DNA from: Litoditis marina
Lineage: Eukaryota; Nematoda; Chromadorea; Rhabditida; Rhabditidae
DNA: 64,000 nt
Assembly: GCA_964036275.1 (NCBI GenBank)
Contig: OZ038439.1
Span: forward strand, 17,158,330-17,222,329
Direction of reading: 5' to 3'
Below are positions 52,351 through 64,000 of the stretch, one piece after another (position 1 is the stretch's first letter; each line of letters begins with the position of its first letter). A program made the translations under genes and the position numbers. A model generated the notes under the pieces. It searched no databases. It was not told the DNA's origin and saw nothing but the letters and a program-made list of their open reading frames with translations.

Positions 52351-55246
52351 TTATATCTGTCCAGTGGTGTGGAGATAGAGGGTCTTCTTGGGAACTCCGT
52401 TGCTTGAACCGTAGTCCTCCACAACTTCTGACAGCACTTCCAGACCTGGAACGAGTATTGTATTATGCTATACAAAATAAATATTGAACTTTCGAATTCA
52501 ATAAGACAAAGGAGGGGATTTTCAAGACTTATTTAGTATGTGAAACAAGTTTAACCAGAAACACTGAACGGGGTGGGGTGTGCCTCTTAGTGTTGGAGGT
52601 CGCATCAAGCCGAACAAACTGAAAACGCAAATAAACGCGAGAAATGACAAAAAGAAAGTGTTACAGAGTGTTGAGAGAGCCAGAAGGTTCAATTGACGAC
52701 TCAGGCTGATTTTACTAGTGAAAACAGTATTTAGCTTGTAGTGATTTCTCGAACCACAGTTTACTCAAAGTATGAAATCTCACCGTTGATAACGTTCCCG
52801 ATCACTTTCCCATCGTAGATTGGCATTGGTTGTGTGGTGATGTAGAAGACCGAGGTGAAAAGGGAAGCGTCAGTGTCTTTTGGAAGCATCACTACCGTAC
52901 CCGCACTGGAGATTAATGAAGGGAAAATTGTACAATTGCCCCCCCCCTCACCTTAAGTCCCCCCGTAGTACTATCACCCCCCCCCCCCTCCCAATACGAT
53001 TTCCTATAGAGAGGGGGGTGATTGTAAATGGGGGGGGGGGGTGATTGTAAATGGGGGGTAATTGTACAATGAAGACGTTTAACAATCACCCCCCACAAAA
53101 CAAAATGGGGGGTAATAGTACAACCCCGGACCTGTTTAACAATCGCCCCCCACTCAATCCAAACCTGCAGTAAAGAAGGACGTTGTACAATCACCCCCCC
53201 CCCCCCTAGGGGTGGGGGGCGAGTGTACTACGGGTCGGATTCCAACCTATTTCGGCTCAAGGGGGGGACGATTGTACAATAAACCCTTAATGAAAATTTT
53301 GATTCTCTACAAATGTTTTGACTCTCACAAATATTAATTTGATCCTTCTTAAAAATATAAATAAGGCGTTTTACACGATCGTTGGCAATAGGGTAATGAA
53401 TCGGAAACTCCAGATTCGCAAACATGTAGTATTTCAAGAACTATACGTTTTTCTATAGTCTGACATACTTCTCCGAATCTAGCTGGGTTAGCCAACTGAA
53501 TAATGAAGCAGCCAATGATGATAATTCTGACTGTACGTACGCTCTTTTCAAAGAAGATTGATTAAATCTGTATAAGTGGGCACCGTGTCTGTTGTTTGAG
53601 CTCATATATGAGACTTCCGTCAAAACTCGTGAATTATAAGTTGCAACAAAGCTGAACTAAAATGAATATCTTTCCCTATACCTGTATTTCTGGTCGCTGG
53701 GTGGTCCCTCCTTGATCTTACTCCTCACGAGACCATCCTCGTTGGCGGCAAAACCACCGAAATGAGCATAGCTGGGCTGAAAGAAGGTTCTCATTGGATT
53801 TACACGTTTCACATCGAAAGACAACGAAACGTTGTGTTTTACAATAAGTAACCTTTGTTTTCTGAGAGATCTATAAACTTTCGAAATAGCGGGGCCAAAA
53901 ATAGATCAGGCAGCATAGCAAACCGACGAACCTCATGAGAAGTTCATATGAGATTCTCGTGAGATACCTCATCAGCTACTCGTGAACTCTCAATGTTGTA
54001 GCATAGAAATCAATAGAAACTCATGAGGAGCTAGCGGTAATAGCTCATGAGATGATCTCATGAGCTTTTGTGACGGTTGCGAAGCTGTCAGGTACTCATT
54101 ATTACCTAATTTGTCGAAACGCTTGTGACGTACTCCAGCAACGAGTATATTTGCCTTCTGATGATAGAACAAGTAAATGTTACAGTACACCTTGTATTAT
54201 TTTTTTCTGATCTACGCCGAACACTCACCAACACCTGTCCGAAGGTGATAATACCGTAGACACTATCTATCGATTGAAGGGGAGAACCGGATAGAGACAA
54301 AGTTTTCCCTGTAAGAGAACTTATGAGAAGAGTAGGAATGCACCTTTAGATACCTCTTCCTTTTTCATTTCTCTCAATCTTTATTTCAAGATTGAACTAA
54401 CCACTCGACCTACTCAAAATATAATTCCATTCGATAGGATGTCATAGGAAGTTAGTTAGATCATGTACCAGCGGTAATCCGATGAGTTTTATTTAGGAGT
54501 TTCCACCGAGCCGAAGCAAATATGTCCTAGGTCTGGTGAAATCTACTTTCCTCTCGAAATTTGTGCTCACCGGTACTGGGCACCTTGAACGATCCGGTAC
54601 ACAGTTTGACCATATTTTCCGTCAAACGGCTCGACATCGGCTCATTCAGCTGGATTTCAACCCTGAAAGTATATGTCTTATTTAAATAAACTTTTCAATA
54701 ACTGGAATTAGTTCTGCGTTCAGAAAAGCACGTTTCGGTATTGGTAGTCCCCAGTCCCTTTCCCTCTACACTACTACACTATCACCCACACAGTTGAGTT
54801 ACTCTCTTTCTGAGAAGGCAAGACATTTTAAGTTGAATATCGAGGTGGTTGGTCAATTCTAGAATTCATGGATTCTTCAAGATGGAGTCTTCAAAAGCTA
54901 TACATTCAGATAAAAATAGGAATTTTAAAATTAGTTTTATGAAATTATAACTCATTTCTAACCAACCGTCCAATAGGAACTCCTGTCGCAAATCCAATGT
55001 CCATGTAAATGTAAGGATTTCTCTTGCAAAACGGCACTGGTGGAATTTTCTGGAAACTTTGATACTTTATACTTCATAACATACTTAATATTTTCCCAAC
55101 TTGACTATTTACAAAACCAACACTTGCTTCGTAAATGTGAAAAATAATTCATGATATTTACTTACGTTCAGCGACACTACTTCAAGCAATGATATTTTCA
55201 AGATGAATGTGATTTTGAATAATACGATCCTTACAAGTTTTCTCAT
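52351..55246 (-). CDS. Secreted cyclophilin-like protein, catalytic residues lost
   Basis: Cyclophilins are peptidyl-prolyl cis-trans isomerases. Minus-strand exons: 55246-55166, 55049-54967, 54662-54571, 54308-54229, 53776-53682, 52905-52784, 52445-52351; all phases agree, giving 215 residues ending in TAA. Residues 1-27 form a signal peptide or signal anchor (RIVLFKITFILKISLLEVV). The fold is clear: NPYIYMDI, PIGRVEIQL, TENMVKLCTG, FGQVLPSYAHFGGF, FYITTQPMPIYDGKVIG and a KKTLYLHTTGQI tail. Against human cyclophilin A, Arg55 is Gln110, Phe60 is Tyr115, Met61 is Ala116, Gln63 is Phe118, Phe113 is Tyr165, Trp121 is Ile173, and His126 falls in a two-residue gap. It is therefore probably not an active isomerase or cyclosporin binder, but a secreted or luminal binding protein. 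The uninterrupted frame over seven exons argues against a pseudogene. The start ATG is nine bases after an acceptor. Confidence 0.9.
52926..53282. repeat. Poly-C/poly-G repeat element in a cyclophilin intron
   Basis: Seven or more C or G runs of 6-13 bases, mostly attached to ATTGTACAAT, GATTGTAAAT or TTTAACAATC. It begins ATTGTACAATTGCCCCCC and ends GGGGGGGACGATTGTACAAT, so the ends are inverted. It finishes about 20 bp before the acceptor of exon 6 in transcript terms. G-quadruplex or hairpin structure is likely in either strand. Confidence 0.9.
53932..54080. repeat. CTCATGAG-rich repeat
   Basis: CTCATGAGAAGTTCATATGA followed by GATTCTCGTGAG is a decayed copy of the 28431 palindrome. Further CTCATGAG motifs are at about 54019, 54044 and 54057. 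Confidence 0.7.
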
Positions 55247-55260
55247 GACGTTTGTCTGCA
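55247..55260 (-). other. Splice acceptor 9 bases before the cyclophilin start codon
   Basis: On the minus strand TTTCTGCAG is followed by ACAAACGTC and then ATG at 55246. Possible spliced-leader site. Confidence 0.55.
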
Positions 55261-58200
55261 GAAATTTGTTTAAATTACTATATGTTACATGTATATGTCG
55301 TACTTGTCGTAGGCTCGTAGGCTGCTTATTAATAACTATTTTGAGATTTTGTAGTGGTTCAACTAGGACAATTCAAGATATTTGTAGTGTACTGTGTCAC
55401 AACTTCCTTAAAGTACGTCTGCGTAGAAAGGGTAGCTGAAACGGTGAATTTCTCATTCCGCTGTGACACCTAAAAAATTTAAAAATTTCTACATCTACAA
55501 CTTTTAAAATTTTTTGCAGTGTTTGGGTATTCTCTGATCAAACTAGAACTATAGCGAGGTTGGTTAAGTTGTTTTTCAAATTGATTATAATCTTGAAAAT
55601 ATTAGTTTTTCCGTTCTTGTTGATATAAGAGATTTGATAAAGCGTGGGAGTGCAAATTCAAACGAACGTTTCAAATTTCTTATTATTGGCCAAAAATTCA
55701 TCAACTAAAGACTATTTGCATCGGGTTGAGCTATACTTTTCGGGTCATTGGTAGATTTTAAAGTTTGTAATGTTTGTTTTTCTTTGAACTTTTTCAAATA
55801 TTTACGACTATTCATATCAGTAATTTCTGCACTACTTTACAGTATTGTAGATTAGTTTTCCCAAATATCAATCTCAATGTATTTATAAACTCATTTTACG
55901 TCTTACAAAAGCTAAAATATCAATGTAAACTCACTTTTTCTTTTCTAGAGACATATTCAGCCATAATTCCTAGTACTAGACCCATTTCGGCCGGATTAGA
56001 AAGAGATTGCAGTAAAAATGAGACAGTTTCGGGAAAATTCACGAGAACGTGTAACGGAGAACACGTTCATCGACACGAAAATTCTTGAAAAGTTGCCACG
56101 TTCATTCACATGTCTGGCTTCACGTGAAAGACAGTTCAAAATTGTGGTTTGGGGTGTCTATCTTTCTCTTCGGGAGCATTATTTCACAACAGTTCTATGG
56201 TTTCAGTTGAGTTTGACACTCAAGAAACTTGACAGTGTTCGGAAATTTTCCCACGTAGTATAACACTCGAAACTAGTGAGAACAATTTACAAAAAAACTT
56301 TCCTTCCCATTACCAAGTCTGTTTCTACCGAGAAATGTAATTATTATGAAAAACATGGTTAATACTATGAAAAACGTGCATATATGTGTAACAATAACTT
56401 AATTAGGCGAAATGTGATGTTTTGGAAGCACCACACAATACACATTAGAAAACACCATGATTTTATGCACATGTTATCTAGTTCGGCTCTAATTAAGACG
56501 AAAATATGATGGTTTTGGGTTCTATCAAAACAACATGACACCATAACAACAAAACAGCGTGCGATGAAGATCACTCGGTTATTTTCAGTTAGCGATAATT
56601 TTCACATTCAATGCATAAAATGTTTATTGACGGTGTTTTTTAGTATGTGGGGTTCACTATAAACTTCAGGACTTCAGAAAGTACAGTATATTTATCGCCC
56701 GCACAAATTCGCAAAATAGTACCTCGGGTCGTACGAACCGGTCAAGAATAACCATTCGGATATCCCTACATACGGCCCAAGTTCTATTATCTGTTCTCGA
56801 ATAGTACATCTGGCACTTGCACTGTGTTCCAGGGAATGTTTTCGCTGAGAACGGTTTTCTGTTATGCATCCGCCGCGATTAGAAAGCAATGGAAAAAGTA
56901 ATATTTGAGAAGTCTGAGGGGGTGGCGATTCGGAAGCAAAACAAGCAGAATAGCCTAATTAGCATACTAAATCAAGCATTTGACCTGGTTGGGGACACAA
57001 ACAACTCATTTGATGACTTGTAATGCATGGTTAAGTAACTCCATCCCACCTCTTCTTGACTTGGCAACAATTTCACTAGTGATTCGAGTAGATCATGTGA
57101 GGTCGCATTGGCGATCTATAGTTGTTGTTTCCCTCAAGCCCGCTCGGGTCAATCTGTCTCGTACGTTCTGTAGTTTATCTTTCTTTCTCTTTCTTTTTCT
57201 CCCTCTTCCCTTCCCTCTATCTCTTTCACTCTTCTCTCTCTCTCTCCTCATGATTTCATCGTACTTCTCTGAATCCGCATAATTCTTGCACAACCCGCTT
57301 CGGATGCATGATCCGTAACCTAGAAATGATTAGAATACCTCTCTTCCAAGTACTTGACGTGACCTGTCACCTATTCTCTGCGTCTATACATTTGCACACT
57401 CTCTTCTCTGTCCCCACCCTATTCACAAACTGTCATATCTGTCAATTAGGTAGTGGTTGCAAGTGACAGCTCTTGAAAGGATGAAACTTCCCCCCACTCG
57501 TTTAGCAGATCATTCGCAGCTCTCCCTCTGTCTCTCTCTCCCTCCTCTTTTTCTCTCTCTGTCGTTCTCTTTCTCTGTCTTTCTTTGCTGCTCACTATCG
57601 ACACCACACGAGAAGCAAGGAAACTTCCGCCGTCTCTTGTTCATAGTTAGTTGACCTACGTTTCTGCCAAACGTGAAGCGGTTCTTACCGACCCCCAGTC
57701 CTTCCATTCGTTCTTGGAGTTTTTCAGTCTGAATCTTAGATTCAGAATTGGTTTTTCTAGGTTGGTGTTATCGAGAAAAATATTTGCAGGCCGATCGAAC
57801 CACAAACACAGTAGATCAACCTAAACTTGCCGCTTCAGCCTGTCTTACCCTGAGCAACATAATACCCAGACAGATTCCTGCCAATTGGCATGCCAATTTT
57901 TACGTTAGGCTGCCAACTTAATAGTAGGTTCATTCCACAAAAATCACACACATGTTATCTCATAAGTATCCACGGGAATAACCTTGGAACCCCAAAGGGG
58001 CGGGATTGTAACCCTCCCGTCCTCTGAAATGGGGAGCGGGTGCGGAGTTCAGGTGATTCTCGCGTACTTTACTGTAACGAAAAAGGTATATTAGGATATA
58101 AAACCAAAACATCAATACAATCTAAATACGCCCTAAATTGATCTACATTTTGAAAGCAGCAATGTCTTTACTTATGGTGTTCCATTTACGAACTACTCTG

Positions 58201-59447
58201 GAAAGTATCCTTCTGCCAATTCCGCATTTTTCGTGCGACGTCACCTAGCCAAAAAGCAGTTTTTCATGACGAGACAGTTCATAAATAACATCTTTAAGGT
58301 CCTGGTTGGTTTGAGGTGGTCCATCATCAGAATGAAACGGAAACTTCATGCATAAGCACAGATTTGCCAAAAACTATGTTTACTTTTGTAATGACGTCAA
58401 AAAAATATTAAGATTATTCCACCCTCAATTACATGTTTTACGAGCAGTCTCGACGCAGTGAATCACTTATTAAACCAACCATAGTTAATCAAATCAAATT
58501 ATCCCATGATACTTACTCCCACATCATGAGAAAAAGATAACTAATAGGGCGAGGGTGTGACAGTAAAAAAAGTCCTCTCACGTGCTGCCATTCAGTTCTT
58601 CAGTAGGTATTTAAGGCCAACTATAAATATAATAGTTCTATGAAGGAAAGGGACCAAGATCAACTCAGAAGAAGCAGCTTCTACAATTATCTGTGACATG
58701 TATGATGATCACCGCCTCGTAACGGAGCAACGTGAATGAATAAAAAAATATGTGAAAATAAAATAAAAAGATAGTTTTTTTTTGAAAATTGACACATTTC
58801 AGGAAACTTTTATAAGTTTTCCATTCTAGCTGTGACTGGTTAGCTCCGTGGAAAAGGGTAATAGCTTCCCGGATCGGAATACCTTGTTTAGGGAGTGACC
58901 ACATATTTTCTGTAGTTTGATCTCGCTACACGCTATAACTCGCGCAATCCGAGCGGAAAGCAACGAAATATCAAACAACACGAATAGTGGGATACGGTAA
59001 ATTATACCGTATATGCTTGTCCTACAATAGAAACACGAAAACTCGTAATTTCAAATTTTTTTTAAATTTTTTTTCGAGATCTGATTGAGTTCCGGCCTAC
59101 GTGAATGTTTCAGGTCATTGATATATGGCACTAAAATGAACGAACGAACTATTTTCATTAGACTGCGTGGTTTGATTTATGTCTTTCCACGTCAAGTTCA
59201 CCTGCGACCTATTCCGTTGAGATATTTTCGTCATTTTTAATAAATAATGATTTATTGAGGGTGTTACTTTTTGAGTTATGGCAGAAGTTCCGTTATAAGC
59301 AAGTAATATACAAGAAAAATTAAAAGAAAATGGTTCGAGCAGGCCGTTTCTCTGGGGGTTTTTGGCCTCAATATTTTTCTCTCATAACTTTACCGCGAAA
59401 AGAAGTAAGATATATTTCCACATTAGAAAGGTAGGTATAGTTCCGGT
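55261..59447. other. Flank upstream of the cyclophilin gene
   Basis: No gene is supportable. CT tracts at about 57165-57250 and 57520-57590, and a family D element at 58911-58980. A possible minus-strand exon (56821-56721) is described under findings. A GC-rich block lies at 57985-58060. Confidence 0.4.
58911..58980. mobile_element. Mini inverted repeat, family D
   Basis: TGTAGTTTGATC at the left and ATATCAAACAAC at the right, about 70 bp. Confidence 0.6.
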
Positions 59448-59659
59448 CATTCCCACTGAGACTTGGCAGCGTGCCAATGAATATTCCAGTCAAATTTTCC
59501 CCACTCTGTAGTTATTCAAAAAACTGCAAATTTCTGTTAGCGATTGTTCAGTTTCATAAGAACACGTAAACAAAAAATGACTTCAGAATACTCATGTTTT
59601 CTCTGAGAAATACGCATCCAAAAATCTTGGCACGATGCCAACGGGTCTCAGTGGGAATG
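59448..59659. mobile_element. Miniature inverted-repeat element, family B (212 bp)
   Basis: Left CATTCCCACTGAGACTTGGC with AGCGTGCCAA; right TTGGCACGATGCCAACGG with GTCTCAGTGGGAATG. Outside, TATAGTTC and GAACTATA extend the symmetry. Same outer ends and length as family A. Confidence 0.85.
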
Positions 59660-62200
59660 AAACGAACTATATACAGAACATTGTGCTACCGCCCCTTTAC
59701 GTGAAGTTGGTTGAGTGGTTTGCTCAGTAGTTCCATGTCTTTCTGGCCAAAGTTTCGGTGAAAAGTTTGGTAAGAGTCTGCCAAAACTAATGTATCAAAC
59801 ATCTTCTTGTTGTTGAAACCTTTCTGCACATGCTTATTTTCCTTAATCTCCAATCTGACTCATTTTGACCTGTTTTGACTCTATGATGATGTCGATAGCA
59901 CAATTACTTGTCCTTAATCCTCAGAGGCTCGGCGACAGTGCCGAAATAGAACCCAATTAGGGTTGAGCTGAACCATTCTTCCCACCCACTTTTGGGAATG
60001 ATGTGATTTACCAGTTGATGTGAGGCTCGGTACCGCACAGTTCTACATGATAGGCTCTCAAGTTTACTTTTTCTCAAGTTTATTTTCAATTCAAGTTTAA
60101 ATAAAAGTACTAGTTAAATGTATAACCACATCAGAACTCGAAAACGAGCAATGGCAAAACGCAGACTGGTTTGTCTTACGTGGGACAAGTTTCATTTGTG
60201 TCATCTTCTTGATTGTTTGTAACGAAATGAGAAACGATGAGCCAATGCCGATTCTAGTTTCCCATCTTATTGTAGAAATAGGAATCGTTGATTGTGAAGT
60301 AAACACGGCAGCCATCGGCATACTTCACAACGTTACTTCACGTGGGAAAAAATGATTCTCACGATCTGTTTTTCACGTTCGAGTATCATATAAGAAGTTA
60401 GATACATTCCACCTGAACAAAACAGCCTTTATATCCTTTCTCGATCTATGGAACAGCAAATGTTCTTTGTCTCTGCCTTATTATTCTGGGGATGCCCCTA
60501 ATGAATTCGAATAAATTCAAGTCTCGTCCAAAACTTCTACTCAGACAATAACAAACTTTAGGCGGTTAACTAAGATGAGCTGACCAATCGCCAATGATAT
60601 TCATAATTTCCACTTCTTCCATCTTTTTATCGAACAAGACATGGCTTTCGGATAAGCAACACCGCGCGTTTAAATGGAACTTCAACTGAGTATCTTTCAT
60701 AGGAAGGGAAAGTTTCATGGGAAGAATTTTCACTCACGTACTGTAACCAAAATTAACCCCTTCTCAGAGAAAGTTTTGGTATTTTGGTAAGCATTGACGT
60801 GATGAAACAGCCCAGAGCTTTTGTTGGCACGCTGCCGAGGTCTCAGTGGGAATGATTCGAACTATATGAACTCTGTTCTTGGTTGCACATTTGATTGACT
60901 TTTGCACGTTTTCCGTGCCTTCCACTTCCAGTATATACCTACTGAGTGATTCCTGGATAGCCGGGATCTCATTACCTATTCCAGTCTACCTTAATCGGCC
61001 TAGTCTTCGGTAATTATTAATATTCTCCCTTCCAATGATGTCACCTTCCCAAATTAGAAGGAATAGTCGGGCGATTTGTCTGCTTTATGAGATCGTAGAA
61101 GATGTTTGTGTTTGTCTTTGACTTCTTCATTTCATCAACATGTTGCAACTCGAATTACACGTTCTGCAGAAACCTAGTCTAAAAATTGCACGATTTTTAG
61201 ACAAGTTTTCTTTGATTCTAGGTTCACACTCATTTTACACAGAACTCCACAACCCTTTCACCATTTCACGAGGATCCAAAATTAAGCTTACGGTAGTTCA
61301 TGAGAACAACAGTTTCTTGAGCTAAAAACCTGACTCGACTCATAATAGGAAAATCTCGATTCTTTGAAAGTTTCTACAACTCCATAGAATCACAACACCA
61401 AGGTCTCAATCAGTACAGGTCCAAATGCATGCATACTTTAGATAACAAAGAGAATTTGTATCTCACTGAATAGCTCGACGCTAATCAACTGTTTTCAGTG
61501 TATGCATCGAACAATAAAGTCATCGCCCCCAGAGTAACACAAGAATACTGTATATCCAACCTAACGCTCTGTAGCCGACCTTTGATTCATCCATCGGCTC
61601 GAATTTCTGCTGAGTCTTGTCGTAAACATAGTTTAGATTCCGGGATAGTGAGACGCGGTATCATTCTGTCGTACACCTCTTCAAAACTCTCATGAGCACC
61701 AACCCGTCAACTCTATACGATTTACAGTAACAGGTTACACAATCCGCAAGTAGTTCACGAACAACTCTCGAGTAAGAGCACGGTAACTACCAGAGAGGTT
61801 GAAGGGAAGCTTTCACGACGTGGTATTTCGGTAGCTTACATAGCTCGCGCTAGGAAGTTATTGACTATTGTGCTGGATTTCTAGACCAAAATACAAATAT
61901 GATTTGGGAGACCACTCCTTTGGGCCTCGTTTTGCATTAGTTGTTTGATTATTACGCTTAGAATATGGCTGACAAACCGGCACGTATCTGTCAAACGCAT
62001 AAAAGACTCGATCATGTCACATGCAGCGAGGTTTCGAGGAAAAAACTCCGGGACATGACGTGACAATGTTATAGTTAAATAACAAAGAAAATGCGTCTGA
62101 CACCCACCCACTTTTCTTCTTTAAAGGTTGCTGAAATACAAGAGGGTAATTCATTGTTTGTTCTTCCGAACTATAAGCACTCTTTTACTTGAAACCAATC
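59660..62200. other. Non-coding stretch with a solo family B end
   Basis: GTTGGCACGCTGCCGAG plus GTCTCAGTGGGAATG at 60824-60854 is one end of a family B element with no partner found. No exon is supportable; frames at 59904-60089 and 60097-60321 show no domain. Confidence 0.45.
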
Positions 62201-62209
62201 CTCTGTTTT

Positions 62210-62211
62210 CC

Positions 62212-62261
<50 letters not shown>

Positions 62262-62350
62262 GTCGATCATTCTCTCACTCTTCATTTTTTCTTCTGAGTT
62301 TTTATCTTTCTCTTGTTCTTCTCATTCACCTTTTCTGACTTGTCTTGTTT
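62210..62350. repeat. (CT)n microsatellite
   Basis: Nearly pure CT from 62212 to 62258, then T/C-rich. Confidence 0.95.
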
Positions 62351-62630
62351 ATGACTTCATTATATTTTATCACATTGTTATCGCGGAAGTTAGAAACTTG
62401 GTTTAAAATTCAAACCAACCAAGAAAGTTTTCCCTGCGTGGCATGTTGATAGTGCACGCTTATAGGTCTCAGGTAAAGACGAGACTAACCTATAACTAAT
62501 TATTTATTCACAAAAAACGTCATCAGCGAATGATAAATGGAAACATAGAGCACATAGAACTCATCAAGTTTACGTAGCACTTACGTAGGTTTGGAATAAA
62601 TTTGTATGACTAATGCTCATATTGCAAGTA

Positions 62631-62690
62631 GAGGACTAGAACCTGCTACCAAACGAGGAAGCTGCACTAACCACCAAGTTATTGACGATT
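62631..62690 (-). repeat. tRNA-like (SINE-type) fragment, copy 3
   Basis: On the minus strand AACTTGGTGGTTAGTGCAG resembles the A-box region of the 47526 copy, and CAGGTTCTAGTCC a B box. Confidence 0.4.
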
Positions 62691-64000
62691 ATAATATCGT
62701 TTTTTTTTATATTCTATACGTTACATTGAAACAGGACTCGCTTCTGCAGGTTAGCCTAATGTGACCTTTATACGACGGCATATGCCGGATTTATTGCTTG
62801 CCTCACCGTAACGAAGAACAACGTCTCCTGAAAAGTCACATTTGATCTGATCTATCTGATCATAACTTGACCCGACTTTTTATCACCTACAGAAAGTTCG
62901 CAACTATGGGGCGAGAGTGTTATCAGGTTCTTGATCAGGTTGAGCTCATTACTTGCATGACTGTGCTACGGTGCTAGGTGAGTTTATCTCCGATCAAAGT
63001 GTTCCATACTGATGTGGTGAGTATATCCCAGAACTTCAGAAAACTTCCGGGTTACTTGAACTGAGAGAACACAACAAATTAAAATATGTTAATAAGCCTA
63101 GCTGAGGTACTTCTCTGCATTCTGATTAGGGTACAGCTAGCGTCATTCCTGTTGTGAATAATGTTTTCTTCCGCCCGTCGTTTACATACGAGAGAACTAC
63201 GTCACCCCGTGATTAAAAAGTGGGAAGTTGGTTGGAATATTCAACTACTGATTGAGTCCTTCCATTTCTTCCGGTGAGAGGGTGAACAACTCTGGTTCTC
63301 CGGCCAACACCCTCTTAAAATAGGCGGTTGAACATTTTTTTGAATAGTATTTGTTATATAGTCCGTTTCACCAATCGATGACTTTCTACAGTAATCTTTT
63401 GAATATTCAAGGGCAATTATCTAACCAACGAATAGACTTTTAGATATAATGTTTTCTGTAATTGTAGTAACCAATGTGGAAAACTAAATCACGGAATTTA
63501 ACCTCTTTACAATATCAACAGCATATAAAAAGTTTACTTGAAAGTTCTACAATCTTACTGTACAGGGCTATTGTTCCGTGAAACAGACTATACCTCGCAG
63601 AAATACAGGTTGACAATTAAAAATCCTGTGAGAGAGTTTAATAGAACTAGTTCACGTCAAACACCTGATTGGAAATTCCGATATTATTATACGGTGGATG
63701 GTTACAAATGGTTGGAACTTGGAACAAACTATAGTCTCCACTTTGTGACTTGCAACAGTGTGATGGTAGGTCGAAGTGGTGCATGATCTTTGGTTCTGCT
63801 GTGTTTGTATTTTCATCTCGCTGAATTGTAGTAGTAATTGGAACGTTGCTATTATTATACAAATTGTAATTATTCAACTGCACGTACTAGAAAAGCGTTT
63901 CGCATAGTTTTCGATAAGTTTTCTCACAGGGTAACTTTCGACAAGGTTCTTACGAAAATCATAGTTCTTACGATAATCAATTATTTTCCTCCGAATACTA
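62691..64000. other. Non-coding end of the window
   Basis: No exon, RNA gene or clear repeat. The 82-codon frame at 63538-63786 has no recognisable domain. Confidence 0.4.

Noticed and set aside
55774..56263. Two overlapping plus-strand frames of 81-104 codons upstream of the cyclophilin gene
   Set aside because: AT-rich, no domain, and no splice structure.
57660..57780. Minus-strand stretch reading KIQTEKLQERMEGLGVG before a GTAAGA donor
   Set aside because: Too short, low complexity, and no partner exon; coiled-coil-like runs of this length arise by chance.
58820..58905. Sequence with TGGTTAGCTCCGTGG resembling a tRNA D-arm
   Set aside because: No matching T-arm or acceptor stem.

Overview
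This is eukaryotic nuclear DNA from an invertebrate animal: about 37% GC by eye, interrupted genes, many (GA)n/(CT)n tracts and many small inverted-repeat elements. Splice acceptors are short and follow the pattern TTTTCAG or TTCCAG. All three genes have such an acceptor only 5-10 bases before the start codon, which suggests spliced-leader trans-splicing. Together these point to a nematode, or another spliced-leader lineage such as flatworms. This placement is inference; no rRNA or spliced-leader gene is present to settle it.

Three real genes were reconstructed exon by exon. (1) Bases 468-3224, minus strand: the 5' end of an alpha-neurexin gene (signal peptide, LNS1, EGF-A, start of LNS2; 318 residues). 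The rest lies beyond base 1. Two of its introns use GC instead of GT as donor. (2) Bases 34803-52026, plus strand: a complete, about 31-exon gene for a KIF26/VAB-8-type atypical kinesin of about 1,015 residues. It has a degenerate ATP-binding loop, a coiled-coil tail and a conserved C-terminus. (3) Bases 52351-55246, minus strand: a complete 7-exon gene for a 215-residue secreted cyclophilin-like protein that has lost every aligned catalytic residue checked. Genes 2 and 3 meet tail to tail, 324 bp apart between stop codons.

Neurexin and the kinesin are transcribed away from each other across a 31.6 kb spacer (about 3230-34800) with no recognisable coding exon. The spacer, the large kinesin introns and the 55256-64000 flank are filled by: a family of miniature elements with ends related to CATTCCTACTGAGACTCC (three are exactly 212 bp); a 60-80 bp family with TGTAGTTTGATC ends; a dispersed block of about 110 bp carrying AGTCACGTGAAAC; perfect hairpins and palindromes; tandem duplications of 190-260 bp; tRNA-like fragments; a poly-C/poly-G repeat inside a cyclophilin intron; and GC-richer islands framed by (GA)n and (CT)n.

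Neurexin (presynaptic adhesion) and VAB-8/KIF26 (axon and cell guidance) both act in neurons, so the shared spacer is a plausible place for neuronal regulatory DNA, but nothing in the sequence proves co-regulation. I found no operon, CRISPR array, rRNA gene, intact tRNA gene or coding transposon.
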